A model generated the notes under the pieces. That model saw only the letters and a list, made by a program, of their open reading frames with translations, was not told the origin of the DNA and did not search any database. 43,294 nt of DNA from an uncultured Craurococcus sp. (GTDB lineage Bacteria > Pseudomonadota > Alphaproteobacteria > Acetobacterales > Acetobacteraceae): contig CADCTD010000161.1 of the NCBI GenBank assembly GCA_902805545.1, forward strand, positions 1 to 43,294, written 5' to 3'. This document shows, in pieces, positions 7,491 to 17,687 of the stretch. A program made the position numbers and the translations under genes. Positions within the stretch are counted from its first letter, which is position 1, and each line of letters starts with the position of its first letter.

Positions 7491-8717
7491 TCAGCTCCGC
7501 GCGAAGGGCGGCGGGGCGGCCGGCGCCAGGTCGGCGATGACGGTGCGGAAGACCACGCGGTAGTCGGTCGCCACGCGGAGATCGACGCCCTCGTCCAGCG
7601 CATCCGGCGCGAGGCCAGGCCAGTCGCCGAAGCGGCGGCCGAGGCCGAAGCCCCCGCCGAAGGCGAGGATCACCCCCGCCCGGCCATGATCCGTGCCGTT
7701 GCTGCGGTTGGAGCGGAGGCGGCGGCCGAATTCGCTCGCCACCAGCACCGTCCAGCGCCGCGGCAGGCCGGCCATGTCGGCATCGAAGGCACCGAGGCCG
7801 TGGGCGAGCACCCGCATCCGGTCGGCGAAGCGGCCGGGCTGGCCCTCATGCGTGTCCCAGCCGCCGAGATCGACCGTCGCGGCGATGAGGGCGGGGTTCA
7901 GCTTCGCGGTCTGGGCGACGACGGCAAGCGCGCGGCCGAATTCGCGGCCGGCATTGTAGTCGGCGCCGGCGGCCGGCGCGTAGGGGAGGAGCCTGCCTTC
8001 GGCATCGCGCGGCAGCAGCCGGTCGATGCTGCGGAGGCCGGCCAGCGCATCCTGCCCGGCCTGGGCGATGGGGCCCTGGCCGCGGCGGTAGAGCGCCTCC
8101 AGCATCGCATCGCCGAAGGCGCCGCCGGGGGGCGCCAGGCCGTCGCCGAGCCCGGCGAGGGCGAGGCTGTGCTGCCCGCCCCTCAGCTCCGGCGCCAGGC
8201 CGCCCTGGGCGGAGATGGCGGCGACGGTGGCGCCGGCAGGGGCGGCGCCGCCGGCCCAGGCGGCGAGCCAGCCGGTGCTGCCGCCATGCTCGGCGCGGAG
8301 GCCCTGGCCGAGCCCCATCATCGCCTGCGCCTCGAAATGGCTGCGCGTCGCCTGCGGCACGCCGGCGGCGGGCCAGATCGCCATGCGGCGGTCCTGCCAG
8401 ATCTCGGCGAGCGGCGCGGCCTCGCGGTGCAGGCGGAAATCCACCGCGGAGGAGGCGTCGAGGCGGAGTCCGGCCTGCGGGCCGCCGGTCGGGTTGCGCA
8501 GGCTCTCCGCGCGCTGGTCGACGAAATGCGCGTCATCGGCCGGGGAAAGGGCGTGCAGCCCGTCCATCCCGCCGCGCAGGTTGACCAGGACGAGCAGCGG
8601 GGCGCCGGGCTGCTCCGCGCCCCTCTGGTCGGCGAAGGCGAGGCTGCGGAGGCCGGGCAGGAGGGCGCCGCCGAGGCCGGCGCGGATCAGGTGGCGGCGG
8701 CCGAGCAGGATGGGCAT
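7491..8717 (-). CDS. DUF1501 family protein (Tat-exported, sulfatase-like fold)
   Basis: 408 aa from ATG 8717, which follows a clear GGGAG site. The frame is open far upstream, but that part is antisense to the DUF1800 gene. The N-terminus GRRHLIRAGLGGALLPGL is a twin-arginine-type signal, as is usual for DUF1501 proteins. Family-typical elements follow: LVLVNLRGGMDGLH near residue 45, a WDTHEGQ block near 300, and SEFGRRLRSNRSNGTDHG near 340, which supplies the Asp/His residues of the alkaline-phosphatase-like core. The biochemical function of the family is not established. It is 11 bases downstream of a DUF1800 gene; this pairing recurs in many bacteria and suggests a joint role in the cell envelope. 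Confidence 0.88.
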   Translation of the reverse strand: MPILLGRRHLIRAGLGGALLPGLRSLAFADQRGAEQPGAPLLVLVNLRGGMDGLHALSPADDAHFVDQRAESLRNPTGGPQAGLRLDASSAVDFRLHREAAPLAEIWQDRRMAIWPAAGVPQATRSHFEAQAMMGLGQGLRAEHGGSTGWLAAWAGGAAPAGATVAAISAQGGLAPELRGGQHSLALAGLGDGLAPPGGAFGDAMLEALYRRGQGPIAQAGQDALAGLRSIDRLLPRDAEGRLLPYAPAAGADYNAGREFGRALAVVAQTAKLNPALIAATVDLGGWDTHEGQPGRFADRMRVLAHGLGAFDADMAGLPRRWTVLVASEFGRRLRSNRSNGTDHGRAGVILAFGGGFGLGRRFGDWPGLAPDALDEGVDLRVATDYRVVFRTVIADLAPAAPPPFARS

Positions 8718-8728
8718 GGCCTTCTCCC

Positions 8729-10291
8729 TCAGGCGGTCTGGAAGGCGGGCGCGTTCAGCACCCAGCCGGCAAGTTCGGCGACCTCGTTCGGCACCGGGCG
8801 CGGGTTGCGGCCGGCGGCGGTCCAGACCCCGGCGACGGTCTCGGCCACCGGCGCGCCGGCCGGGCCGAGCGAGAGGCTGGCGAGGCGCTGGGCGACGGCC
8901 TCGACCGGGGCCTTGGCGAGCTCGGCATAATGCGGCGAGAGGCCGGTGCCGTTGGCGTTGCGGGCGAGGCCGAGCAGCATGGTCCAGCGCGCGCGCAGCG
9001 CCGTCGCGCCGAGATAGGGCGCGGCGTCGAGCGGCTGGCCATCGGGCGGCGCCCAGCCGAAAGGGGTCTGGCCGGCGGCCGAGAGCTGGCCGATCAGCGC
9101 CGGGGTCGGGGTGAAGGGGATGTCGAGCCCGCGCACCGCGGCTGCCATGGCATCGACCGGGCGGCGGGCACGGCCGAGGGTGGGGTCCAGTATCTCCGGC
9201 CCGGTGAGCAGCGCGCGGATGGTCCGGGCGATCTGGTCGTCCTGGCCGAGGCTGCGGGTCCAGGCGGCCTCGGCGCGGGCGATGGCGGCGGCCGGCGGCG
9301 GGTCGCCGAGCAGGAATCGGGCGAGCTTGGTGCAGAGGAAGCGCGCGGTCGCCGGATGGGCGGCGAGCGCGTCCAGCACCGCCTGGCCATGCGCCATGGC
9401 GGGGGCGAAGGGGTCGAGGTCCTGGCCGAGGAAGTGCTTCTGGTAGGGGTCGTGCCACTGGGCGACATAGGCGAACTCGCCGCTGCGCGGCAGGCTGCGG
9501 GTGCCGTCGAAGGCCTGGCCCGAGGCGACGCTCCAGCCGGTCAGCGCCCGGGCGGCCTCCCAGACATCGGCATCGACATAGAAGGCGGGGCGGCCGTCGG
9601 GCAGGCGCGGCACGTCGCGGCCGTTGCGGGCGCTGCCGCGATAGGCGGCGCGGCCGAGCGTGTGCAGCTCCAGCAGCTCGCGGGCGTAGTTCTCGTTGGG
9701 GGCGCCGGCGCGGGAGCTCTGGTTGTTCAGGTAGACCAGCATGGCCGGGCTGGTCGCCATCGCCTCCAGCAGGGCGCGGAAGGAGCCGAGGGCATGCTCG
9801 CGGATGCGCCGGTCATGGTCGGGCAGCGAGGCGGCGACGCGGCCATCGGCCTGGAAGGCGACGTTGAAGTGGTCGTGCCAGAACTCGGCCATCCGCTCGC
9901 GGAGCTGGGCCTCGGCAGCAGTCTTCTTCAGGAGGGTGGCGAGGGTCAGCTCGAGGCGCGGGCGCTCCCGCTCGGCGCCGGGGATGCGGATGTTCGGGCG
10001 GAACTCGCCCAGCCGCCAGCGCTCCGCCTGGGTCTGGGGCAGGGTGACGGGCGGCCGGCGCTCATCGAGGATCTGCTCGCCGGGGCCGGCGGCGTAGCGG
10101 ATGGGGATCGCCAGGGCGCCGATCCGCGCCTCCAGCGCCGGCTCCGCGGCGGGCAGGGCGAGCTGGCGGTCGAGCCAGGGGGCGAGGCCGGTGCGGGCCA
10201 GCGCCTCCGCCTCGCCCGGCCGGGCGCCATAGGCGGCGCGGGCCAGGATGCGGCGGGCGGTGGCCAGGTCGATCGGCGAGGCGGCAGTCAT
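8729..10291 (-). CDS. DUF1800 family protein
   Basis: 520 aa from ATG 10291. The chain is mostly helical, starting with an ARRILARAAYGARPGE segment typical of DUF1800 proteins. It contains the block RMAEFWHDHFNVAF (near residue 130), then NYARELLELHTLG (near 210) and GQDLDPFAPAMAHGQ. Near the end comes the GPEILD and GWAPPDGQPL region. No enzymatic activity is established for the family. I see no clear signal peptide, although many relatives are thought to be exported with their DUF1501 partner, encoded immediately downstream. The two genes form a compact operon behind the candidate promoter at 10345-10374. Confidence 0.88.
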   Translation of the reverse strand: MTAASPIDLATARRILARAAYGARPGEAEALARTGLAPWLDRQLALPAAEPALEARIGALAIPIRYAAGPGEQILDERRPPVTLPQTQAERWRLGEFRPNIRIPGAERERPRLELTLATLLKKTAAEAQLRERMAEFWHDHFNVAFQADGRVAASLPDHDRRIREHALGSFRALLEAMATSPAMLVYLNNQSSRAGAPNENYARELLELHTLGRAAYRGSARNGRDVPRLPDGRPAFYVDADVWEAARALTGWSVASGQAFDGTRSLPRSGEFAYVAQWHDPYQKHFLGQDLDPFAPAMAHGQAVLDALAAHPATARFLCTKLARFLLGDPPPAAAIARAEAAWTRSLGQDDQIARTIRALLTGPEILDPTLGRARRPVDAMAAAVRGLDIPFTPTPALIGQLSAAGQTPFGWAPPDGQPLDAAPYLGATALRARWTMLLGLARNANGTGLSPHYAELAKAPVEAVAQRLASLSLGPAGAPVAETVAGVWTAAGRNPRPVPNEVAELAGWVLNAPAFQTA

Positions 10292-10344
10292 GGCCGGGCA
10301 GGCCCTCCCTGCGCGGCCCGCGAGCGGCCGCTTCCGTTCGCGGG

Positions 10345-10374
10345 ACTATACACTGCTGGTGTGTTCAGGGTCGA
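10345..10374 (-). promoter_or_regulatory. Candidate promoter for the DUF1800-DUF1501 operon
   Basis: Read on the minus strand: TCGACC (10374-10369), an 18-base spacer, and TATAGT (10350-10345). The -10 matches 5 of 6 consensus positions and the -35 matches 4 of 6. Transcription would start near 10338, about 47 bases before the ATG at 10291. Confidence 0.4.
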
Positions 10375-10447
10375 ATGAACTTCTCCTCCATATCGTATCC
10401 CTCCGCATCCCCTGGACAGGGCACGCGGCTTGGCCTATCGCCCGGCC

Positions 10448-11579
10448 ATGCGCGCTGATGCAGAATCCCTGAACGAGCAGATCACCGCTTCGGTGTCCCT
10501 GCTGAGGAGGCATCTTTGACTGGGATGCCGCACTCCGACGCCTCGATGAGCTGAACGCCAGGGCGGAAGACCCGAGCCTCTGGAACGATGCCGCGGCCGC
10601 CAACACGCTGATGCGCGAGCGCTCCCGCCTCGCCGACCAGACCGAGGGCGTGCGGCGGCTTGAGCAGTCCGTGCAGGACGCCCTCGAGCTGATCGAACTC
10701 GCCGAGGCCGAGGGCGATGCGGCGACCGCCGATGCCGCCATCGCCGACCTCCATGCGCTGGCCACCGAGGCCAAGCGGCGCGAGATCGAGAGCCTGCTCT
10801 CCGGCGAGGCCGACCAGAACGACGCCTATATCGAGGTCAATGCCGGGGCCGGCGGGACCGAGGCGCAGGACTGGGCCGAGATGCTGCTGCGGATGTACCA
10901 GCGCTGGGCCGAGCAGCATGGCTACAAGGTGGCGCTGACCGAGCAGTCGGACGGGGAGGAGGCCGGCATCAAGTCGGCGACGCTCCAGGTCACCGGCCCC
11001 GCCGCCTATGGCTGGCTGAAGACCGAGACGGGCGTGCACCGGCTGGTGCGTATCAGCCCCTTCGGCGGCAACGACAAGCGGCAGACGAGCTTCGCCAGCG
11101 TCTATGTCTACCCGGTGGTCGACGACAGGATCGAGATCGAGATCAACCCGGCGGACATCAAGACCGACACCTTCCGCGCCTCGGGCGCCGGCGGGCAGCA
11201 CGTCAACAAGACGGAATCCGGCGTGCGCTTCACCCATATCCCGACGGGCATCGTCGCGGCCTCCACCCAGGACCGCAGCCAGCACAAGAACCGCGCCATC
11301 GCCATGAACATGCTGAAGGCGCGGCTCTACGAGCTGGAGCTGTCGAAGCGGGAGGCGGTGGCGGCCGGCATCGAGGCGGGGAAGACGGATATCGGCTGGG
11401 GCCACCAGATCCGGAACTACGTGCTGCAGCCCTACCAGCTGGTGAAGGACCTGCGGACGGGCGTCGAGAAGGGCAACCCGGCCGCGGTGCTGGACGGCGA
11501 CCTCGACGAGTTCATGGCGGCGGCGCTGGCCAGCCGGGTGGGCGCGACGCGGTCGGAGGCGTCGGCGGCGGCAAGGTAG
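10448..11579 (+). CDS. prfB: Peptide chain release factor 2, read through a programmed +1 frameshift
   Basis: RF2 recognises UGA and UAA stops and releases the nascent chain. The gene is join(10448..10516,10518..11579): 23 codons in the first frame end at an in-frame TGA (10517-10519), then the ribosome slips forward one base on CTT-T and continues for 353 codons, giving 376 aa. The leader [23 protein letters not shown] matches the alphaproteobacterial RF2 style in its [25 protein letters not shown] junction. The anticodon-like SPF is present in RISPFGGND, and the catalytic GGQ in [14 protein letters not shown] see no strong ribosome binding site before ATG 10448. The gene is not a pseudogene: expression depends on RF2 level through the TGA. 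Confidence 0.95.
10505..10520 (+). promoter_or_regulatory. prfB programmed +1 frameshift site
   Basis: AGGAGG CAT CTT TGA C: an internal Shine-Dalgarno sequence three bases before the slippery CTT, then a UGA stop followed by C (a weak termination context). This is the classic RF2 autoregulatory cassette. When RF2 is scarce the ribosome pauses at UGA and shifts +1 so that GAC is decoded as Asp. Confidence 0.95.
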
Positions 11580-11589
11580 GGTTGAGGAG

Positions 11590-12450
11590 CTAGATCGGGA
11601 CCAGGCGGGTGAGGCGGTTGGGGTTCTGCTCGCTCTGGTAGATGATGCCGCTGCGGGGTTCCCGCCACATGCCGTGGGCGCCGTTCAGCACGGGGCGGCA
11701 GCGGCCGATCAGCCTGCCCTCGCCGCTGAACTGGCTGAGGCGGGGGATCTGGTCCGTCACGTAGAAGCTGCCATCCGGGCCGCCATGGACGTCCATCGGC
11801 TTGTGGACGTCGCGCACATCCATCAGGTGGCTGCCATCCGGGGTGAAGACCTGGACGCGGTTGTTCTCCCGGTCCGCCACCAGCACCCGGCCATCCTCCA
11901 GCACCCAGACGGAATGCGGCGTGGTGAACTCCCCGCCGCGCTGGCCGGGGCGGCCCCAGGCGCCGAGCGGCGTGCCGTCGGCCGCGAAGCGGTGGACCCG
12001 GGAGTTCCCGTAGCCATCGGCGACATAGATGCTGCCGTCGGGGGCGAAGGCGATGTCGCAGGGCGCGTTGAAGGGCTCGCCCGGCGCGTGGCGCTTGCCG
12101 AGGGCCCCGAGCCGCCGCCCCTCCGCCGAGAAGATGATGATCTCATGCGCGTCGCGGTCGACGACGAAGACGCGGCCACCGGGGTGGACGGTGAGCATGT
12201 GGCCGTCCGCCACCTCGCCGGCGCCCCAGGCGCCGATGCGCTCGCCCGCCGGCGAGAGCACGACGATGGCCGGCGCTTCCGGGTCCACATAGGGGTCCGT
12301 GCGGTACTGGACGAGGACGTTGCCGGCCGCGTCGCAGGCGACGTCGCTGATGCGGCCGGGCCCTTCGGGCAGCTCGCCCCAGGGGCGCTCCACGCGGTAG
12401 CGCTGCTCGCCCAAGGCAACAACGAGGGGCGCGACGACCAGCGGTGTCAT
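11590..12450 (-). CDS. NHL-repeat beta-propeller, peptidylamidoglycolate-lyase-like
   Basis: 286 aa from ATG 12450, which overlaps the puuE stop by ATGA. No signal peptide is evident. The chain is a run of NHL/propeller blades (VADGYGNSRVHRF near 143, VADRENNRVQVF near 191, VTD near 231). The blades resemble the lyase domain of peptidylglycine alpha-amidating enzyme (PAL). By motif context Arg50 (VQYRTDP), His84, Tyr147 (DGYGNSR), His179 (TTPHSV) and His259 (NGAHGM) fall where PAL has its catalytic Arg533, zinc His585, Tyr654, His690 and His786; the numbering is from memory of the rat enzyme. PAL releases glyoxylate from an alpha-hydroxyglycine, the same chemistry as ureidoglycolate lyase, whose gene allA starts this operon. 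A role in ureide breakdown is therefore plausible but inferred; generic NHL proteins of other function are the alternative. Confidence 0.8.
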   Translation of the reverse strand: MTPLVVAPLVVALGEQRYRVERPWGELPEGPGRISDVACDAAGNVLVQYRTDPYVDPEAPAIVVLSPAGERIGAWGAGEVADGHMLTVHPGGRVFVVDRDAHEIIIFSAEGRRLGALGKRHAPGEPFNAPCDIAFAPDGSIYVADGYGNSRVHRFAADGTPLGAWGRPGQRGGEFTTPHSVWVLEDGRVLVADRENNRVQVFTPDGSHLMDVRDVHKPMDVHGGPDGSFYVTDQIPRLSQFSGEGRLIGRCRPVLNGAHGMWREPRSGIIYQSEQNPNRLTRLVPI

Positions 12451-13376
12451 TCGTTCAGGCCCCGGCCGGGATAGGGATGGGTGGCGACCCAATGCCGGGC
12501 GATGTCGAGGCGGCGGGTGATCCAGACGTCCTCGCCCTGCCGCATCATGTGGTCGAGCACGCGTTGCAGGCCCATGGCGCGGGCGGGGTGGCCGATCAGG
12601 CGCTGGTGCAGGCCGACGGACATCATCTTCGGCCGGCCGGCGCGGCCCTCGGCGAGCAGCATGTCGAAGGCGTCGCGGATATAGGAGAACCACTGGTCGC
12701 TGGTGCCCATCCAGCCCGCATATTTCCCGTCGTTGTTGGTGAGCGAGTAGGGCACGACGAGATGGCCCCGGCCCTCGACCGTCAGCCAGAAGGGCAGCTC
12801 CTCGCCATAGTAGTCGCTGTCGTAGAGGAAGCCGCCATGCTCGATGACGAGGCGGCGGGTGTTCACGCTCGGCCCGTAGCGGCAGTACCAGCCGGCGGGC
12901 TTCGCGCCCGTGGTGCGCTCAATGCTGGCGACGGCGCGGGCGATGTGGTCGCGCTCCTCCGCTTCGGAGAGCTCGAAATGCTTCACCCAGCGCCAGCCAT
13001 GGCTGCAGACGTCGTAGCCCGCGGCGCGGATGGCGGCGCAGGCCTCCGGGTTCTGCTCGAGCGCGAGGGCGCAGCCGAAGATGGTCAGCGGCAGGCCGCG
13101 CTCCTGGAACAGCCGCGTCAGGCGCCAGAAGCCGACGCGGCTGCCATATTCGAACATGCCCTCGGCGGCGAGGTCGCGGCCCTGCGTGACCTGCTTCACG
13201 CCGTAGGACTCGGTGAGGCCGTGCTCGGTGTAGCCGTCGCCCAGCGCGATCGAGGGCTCCGAGCCCTCCTCGTAGTTCAGGACGAAGTTCACCGCGAGCC
13301 TGGCGCCGCCCGGCCAGCGCGGATCGGGCGGGTTGGCGCCGTAGCCGATGAAGTCGCGCCTTACCTCGTAGGGCAT
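12447..13376 (-). CDS. puuE: Allantoinase, PuuE type (polysaccharide-deacetylase fold)
   Basis: Hydrolyses allantoin to allantoate in purine catabolism; this family has a NodB-like barrel unrelated to the metal-dependent amidohydrolase allantoinases. 309 aa from ATG 13376, close to the usual PuuE length; in-frame codons upstream lie inside allA. Diagnostic blocks are FVLNYEEGSEPSIALGDG (near residue 36), CSHGWRW (near 130), YDSDYYGEELPFW (near 195) and a late SVGLHQRLIGHPAR. Its start shares one base with the allA stop (TGATG) and its stop overlaps the NHL gene start (ATGA), so the three genes are translationally coupled. Other CE4-type deacetylases are the alternative, but the motifs and the allA neighbour favour allantoinase. 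Confidence 0.9.
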   Translation of the reverse strand: MPYEVRRDFIGYGANPPDPRWPGGARLAVNFVLNYEEGSEPSIALGDGYTEHGLTESYGVKQVTQGRDLAAEGMFEYGSRVGFWRLTRLFQERGLPLTIFGCALALEQNPEACAAIRAAGYDVCSHGWRWVKHFELSEAEERDHIARAVASIERTTGAKPAGWYCRYGPSVNTRRLVIEHGGFLYDSDYYGEELPFWLTVEGRGHLVVPYSLTNNDGKYAGWMGTSDQWFSYIRDAFDMLLAEGRAGRPKMMSVGLHQRLIGHPARAMGLQRVLDHMMRQGEDVWITRRLDIARHWVATHPYPGRGLNE

Positions 13377-13873
13377 CAGGGCAGCTCCACGGTGAACTCG
13401 GGGACCTCGACGAACTCCTCGTCGGCCTTCGTGCCGTCGCGCCACATGGTGACGACGAAGCGCGCCGGCACGTCGAGCACGGTGAAGGGGTGGTGCCAGA
13501 CATTGGCGCCGAAGGTGACGCCCTGCATCGGCCCGGCGAGGAAGGCCCGGGCGCGGGCCATGTCCGGCCCGCCGGAGGTTTGTCCCGCGCCGCGAGGGGG
13601 CGCATGCGGCGCGACGATGACCAGCCAGCGCCCGGCCTGCTGGGGGATGAAGCTTTGCGAGGAGTATTCATGCCGCTCCATGGTGGTGGAGCGCAGCGGC
13701 ATCGTGGCCGGCCTGTCCTTCACCGTCAGCGACAGGCTCGGCCGGGCATGCGGGCGCAGATTGGCCAGCGCATCCTCGAAATAGGTGCGGCCCGCGATGT
13801 CCGGGCATTCGATCACCTCGCCATAGGGGAGGAAGGCGGCGGAGGTCAGGGGTTCGGCCCGCAGGATCATCAT
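13376..13873 (-). CDS. allA: Ureidoglycolate lyase
   Basis: Splits (S)-ureidoglycolate into glyoxylate and urea, the last ureide step before urease. 165 aa from ATG 13873 (a second ATG follows directly at 13870); the open frame further upstream is not conserved in style. Cupin-like AllA features include LTSAAFLPYGEVIE at the start, ERHEYSSQSFIPQ near residue 75, VTFGANVWHHPFTVLD near 122, and a final WRDGTKADEEFVEV. It heads a tightly overlapping operon allA-puuE-NHL. About 90 bases separate it from the divergent urease operon, so shared regulation is plausible. Confidence 0.92.
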   Translation of the reverse strand: MMILRAEPLTSAAFLPYGEVIECPDIAGRTYFEDALANLRPHARPSLSLTVKDRPATMPLRSTTMERHEYSSQSFIPQQAGRWLVIVAPHAPPRGAGQTSGGPDMARARAFLAGPMQGVTFGANVWHHPFTVLDVPARFVVTMWRDGTKADEEFVEVPEFTVELP

Positions 13874-13964
13874 CGGCACCTTGCACAGGATGCCGCAGCA
13901 TGTCCGCCCCGGGCGGGTAGCGGAAGGGGGTTCCGGCGGGATCCGTTTGCGCCCGGGCACGGCC

Positions 13965-14813
13965 ATGCCATGCTGCGGCTTGATGCCGCGCGATGCCCCC
14001 GCCCTGCCCTTCCGCCATCAGCGGGCCGATGGTGCCTTCGAATTGGGCTTCGGCACACTCTCCCGCGGCACGGTGCTGCGGCACCTCTTCCAGCAGGCGC
14101 CGCTGCGTATCCTCTTCCCCGGCCCGGAGCCGGGCGAGCCGCCGACCGCGGCTCTGCTCAACTGCGCCGGCGGGCTGGCGGGCGGGGATGCGCTGCGGCA
14201 ATCGGTGCGGCTGGAGCCGGGGGCACGGGCGACGCTCTGCACCGCGGCGGCGGAGAAGGTCTACCGCAGCCTCGGGCCGGACACGCGGATCGGGACGCGC
14301 CTCTCCCTCGGCGCGGGCGCGGTGCTGGAATGGCTGCCGCAGGAGACCATCCTTTTCGACGGTGCGCGGATGGCGCGGCGGATGCAGGTGGAGCTCGCCG
14401 AAGGGGCGCGGTTGCTGGCGGTCGAGATGCTGGTCTTCGGCCGCGCGGCGGCGGGGGAGCGGATGCGCGCGGGCGCGGTATTCGATGGCTGGCGCCTGCG
14501 GGGGCCGGGTGGGCTGCTTTGGGCGGATGCGCTCTCGATCGCCGATCCGGCGACGGAGCTGGCGGCCCCCTTCGGCTTCGGCGGGGCGGAGGCGATGGCC
14601 ATGCTGCTGCTTGCCGCGCCCGAGGCGGAGGCGATGCGGGACCTGCTGCGCGACGCGGGGGCGGCAGCCACCCTGCCGCGGCCCGGCCTGCTCCTCGCCC
14701 GCTGGCTTGGCGGGGCGACGCCGGTGCGGCGGGCGGCGGGGGCGGCAATCGCCCTGGTGCGCGGGGCGGCGCTCGGCCAGCCGGCGCGGCTGCCTCGGCT
14801 GTGGACGACATGA
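13965..14813 (+). CDS. ureD: Urease accessory protein UreD
   Basis: Scaffold of the UreDFG complex that delivers nickel to apo-urease. 282 aa if ATG 13965 is used; ATG 13983 is equally possible, and the frame stays open to 13881, where it would nearly touch the divergent allA. No clear ribosome binding site decides the start. UreD features: RHLFQQAPLRILFPGPEP near residue 45, NCAGGLAGGD near 75, the TLCTAAAEKVYRS block near 98, and LEWLPQETILFDGARM near 130. It is first in the order ureD-ureA-ureB-ureC-ureE-ureF-ureG-ureJ; 42 bases separate it from ureA. Confidence 0.93.
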   Translation: MPCCGLMPRDAPALPFRHQRADGAFELGFGTLSRGTVLRHLFQQAPLRILFPGPEPGEPPTAALLNCAGGLAGGDALRQSVRLEPGARATLCTAAAEKVYRSLGPDTRIGTRLSLGAGAVLEWLPQETILFDGARMARRMQVELAEGARLLAVEMLVFGRAAAGERMRAGAVFDGWRLRGPGGLLWADALSIADPATELAAPFGFGGAEAMAMLLLAAPEAEAMRDLLRDAGAAATLPRPGLLLARWLGGATPVRRAAGAAIALVRGAALGQPARLPRLWTT

Positions 14814-14855
14814 GGCAAGCGGGGCCATGATCGCCCCGCCACGGATGAGCTCCGC

Positions 14856-15158
14856 ATGAACCTGACGCCGCGCGAGAAGGACAAGTTGCTGATCGCCATG
14901 GCCGCCCAGGTGGCGCGGCGCCGGCTGGAGCGGGGCGTGAGGCTCAACCACCCGGAGGCGGTGGCCCTCATCACCGACTATGTGGTCGAGGGCGCGCGGG
15001 ACGGGCGCAGCGTCGCCGAGCTCATGCGCGACGGCGCCACGGTGCTGGCGCGGGACCAGGTGATGGAGGGCATCGCCGAGATGATTCCTGAAGTTCAGGT
15101 GGAGGCGACCTTCCCCGACGGCACGAAGCTCGTGACGATCCACGAGCCGATCCGATGA
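14856..15158 (+). CDS. ureA: Urease subunit gamma
   Basis: Smallest structural subunit of the urease trimer. 100 aa, the standard length. It opens with [20 protein letters not shown] and carries the [21 protein letters not shown] block and a late [21 protein letters not shown], all hallmarks of the gamma chain. The stop overlaps the ureB ATG by four bases (15155-15158), which couples the production of the two small subunits. Confidence 0.98.
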   Translation: MNLTPREKDKLLIAMAAQVARRRLERGVRLNHPEAVALITDYVVEGARDGRSVAELMRDGATVLARDQVMEGIAEMIPEVQVEATFPDGTKLVTIHEPIR

Positions 15159-15459
15159 TCCCGGGCGAGCTGTTTCCCGCCGGCGGGGAGATCGAGCTGA
15201 ATGCCGGCGCCGACAGCATCGAGGTCGAGGTCGGCAATTCCGGCGACCGGCCGATCCAGGTCGGCAGCCACTACCATTTCGCCGAGACCAACCCGGCGCT
15301 TGCCTTCGACAGGGCACAGGCGCGCGGGCGGCGGCTCGACATCCCGGCGGGGACGGCGGTGCGGTTCGAGCCCGGACAGAGCCGGACGGTGCGGCTGATC
15401 CCCTTCGGCGGCAAGCGGAGGGTGCACGGGTTCCGCGGCGAGACGGAGGGCCAGGTCTG

Positions 15460-15460
<1 letters not shown>
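15155..15460 (+). CDS. ureB: Urease subunit beta
   Basis: Structural subunit that packs around the alpha chain. 101 aa, full length for separate beta subunits. Typical features are [18 protein letters not shown] at the start, [14 protein letters not shown] near residue 40, and [16 protein letters not shown] with a late [10 protein letters not shown]. It overlaps ureA at its start and shares the A of its TGA stop with the ureC ATG (15460), so the alpha chain is translated by re-initiation. Confidence 0.98.
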
Positions 15461-17171
<1,711 letters not shown>

Positions 17172-17172
<1 letters not shown>

Positions 17173-17687
17173 TGAGCGCCGATCTCCCCCGCGCCACCCA
17201 GGTGCTGCCGGCCGGCGGATGGGTGGAGCGCACCGCGCGCCACGTCGTCACGCTCGATTTCGACGACCGCTTCCGCCGCCGCAAGCGCTATGTGGCGGAG
17301 GATGGCTTCGCCTTCCTGCTCGACCTGGAGGAAGCCGTGGCGCTGCGCCAGGGCGACGGGCTGCTGCTGGAAGGGGGCGGCGTCATCCTCGTCCGCGCCG
17401 CGCCGGAGCCGCTGGTGGAGGTGCGGACGGAGAATGCGGGGCGGCTGATGCGGCTCGCCTGGCATCTCGGCAACCGGCACCTGCCGACGGAGATCCAGCC
17501 CGACAGGCTGCTGATCCGCGACGACCATGTCATCGTCGCCATGCTGCGCGGGCTCGGCGCCGAGTTGCGGAAGGTGGAGGAGCCCTTCAACCCCGAGGGC
17601 GGCGCCTATGGCGAGCACAACCGGCAGCCGGGGCATCACCACCATCACCATGCCCATGGTGGTCATGACCATGACCACCATCACTGA
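17172..17687 (+). CDS. ureE: Urease accessory protein UreE with His-rich tail
   Basis: Nickel-binding metallochaperone for urease maturation. 171 aa; ATG 17172 overlaps the ureC stop by one base. The N-terminal peptide-binding domain includes VVTLDFDDRFRRRKRY and LLDLEEAVALRQGDG. The metal-binding domain carries RLAWHLGNRHLPTEI with the conserved histidine, and VEEPFNPEGGAYGEHN. The last 17 residues are nearly all His with Gly, Asp and Ala, a nickel store. The DNA for this tail is read in another frame as the start of ureF. Confidence 0.97.

Noticed and set aside
10448-10610. Broken prfB start (frameshift mutation or sequencing error)
   Set aside because: The AGGAGG-CAT-CTT-TGA-C cassette is the conserved programmed frameshift of RF2, so the in-frame TGA is functional.
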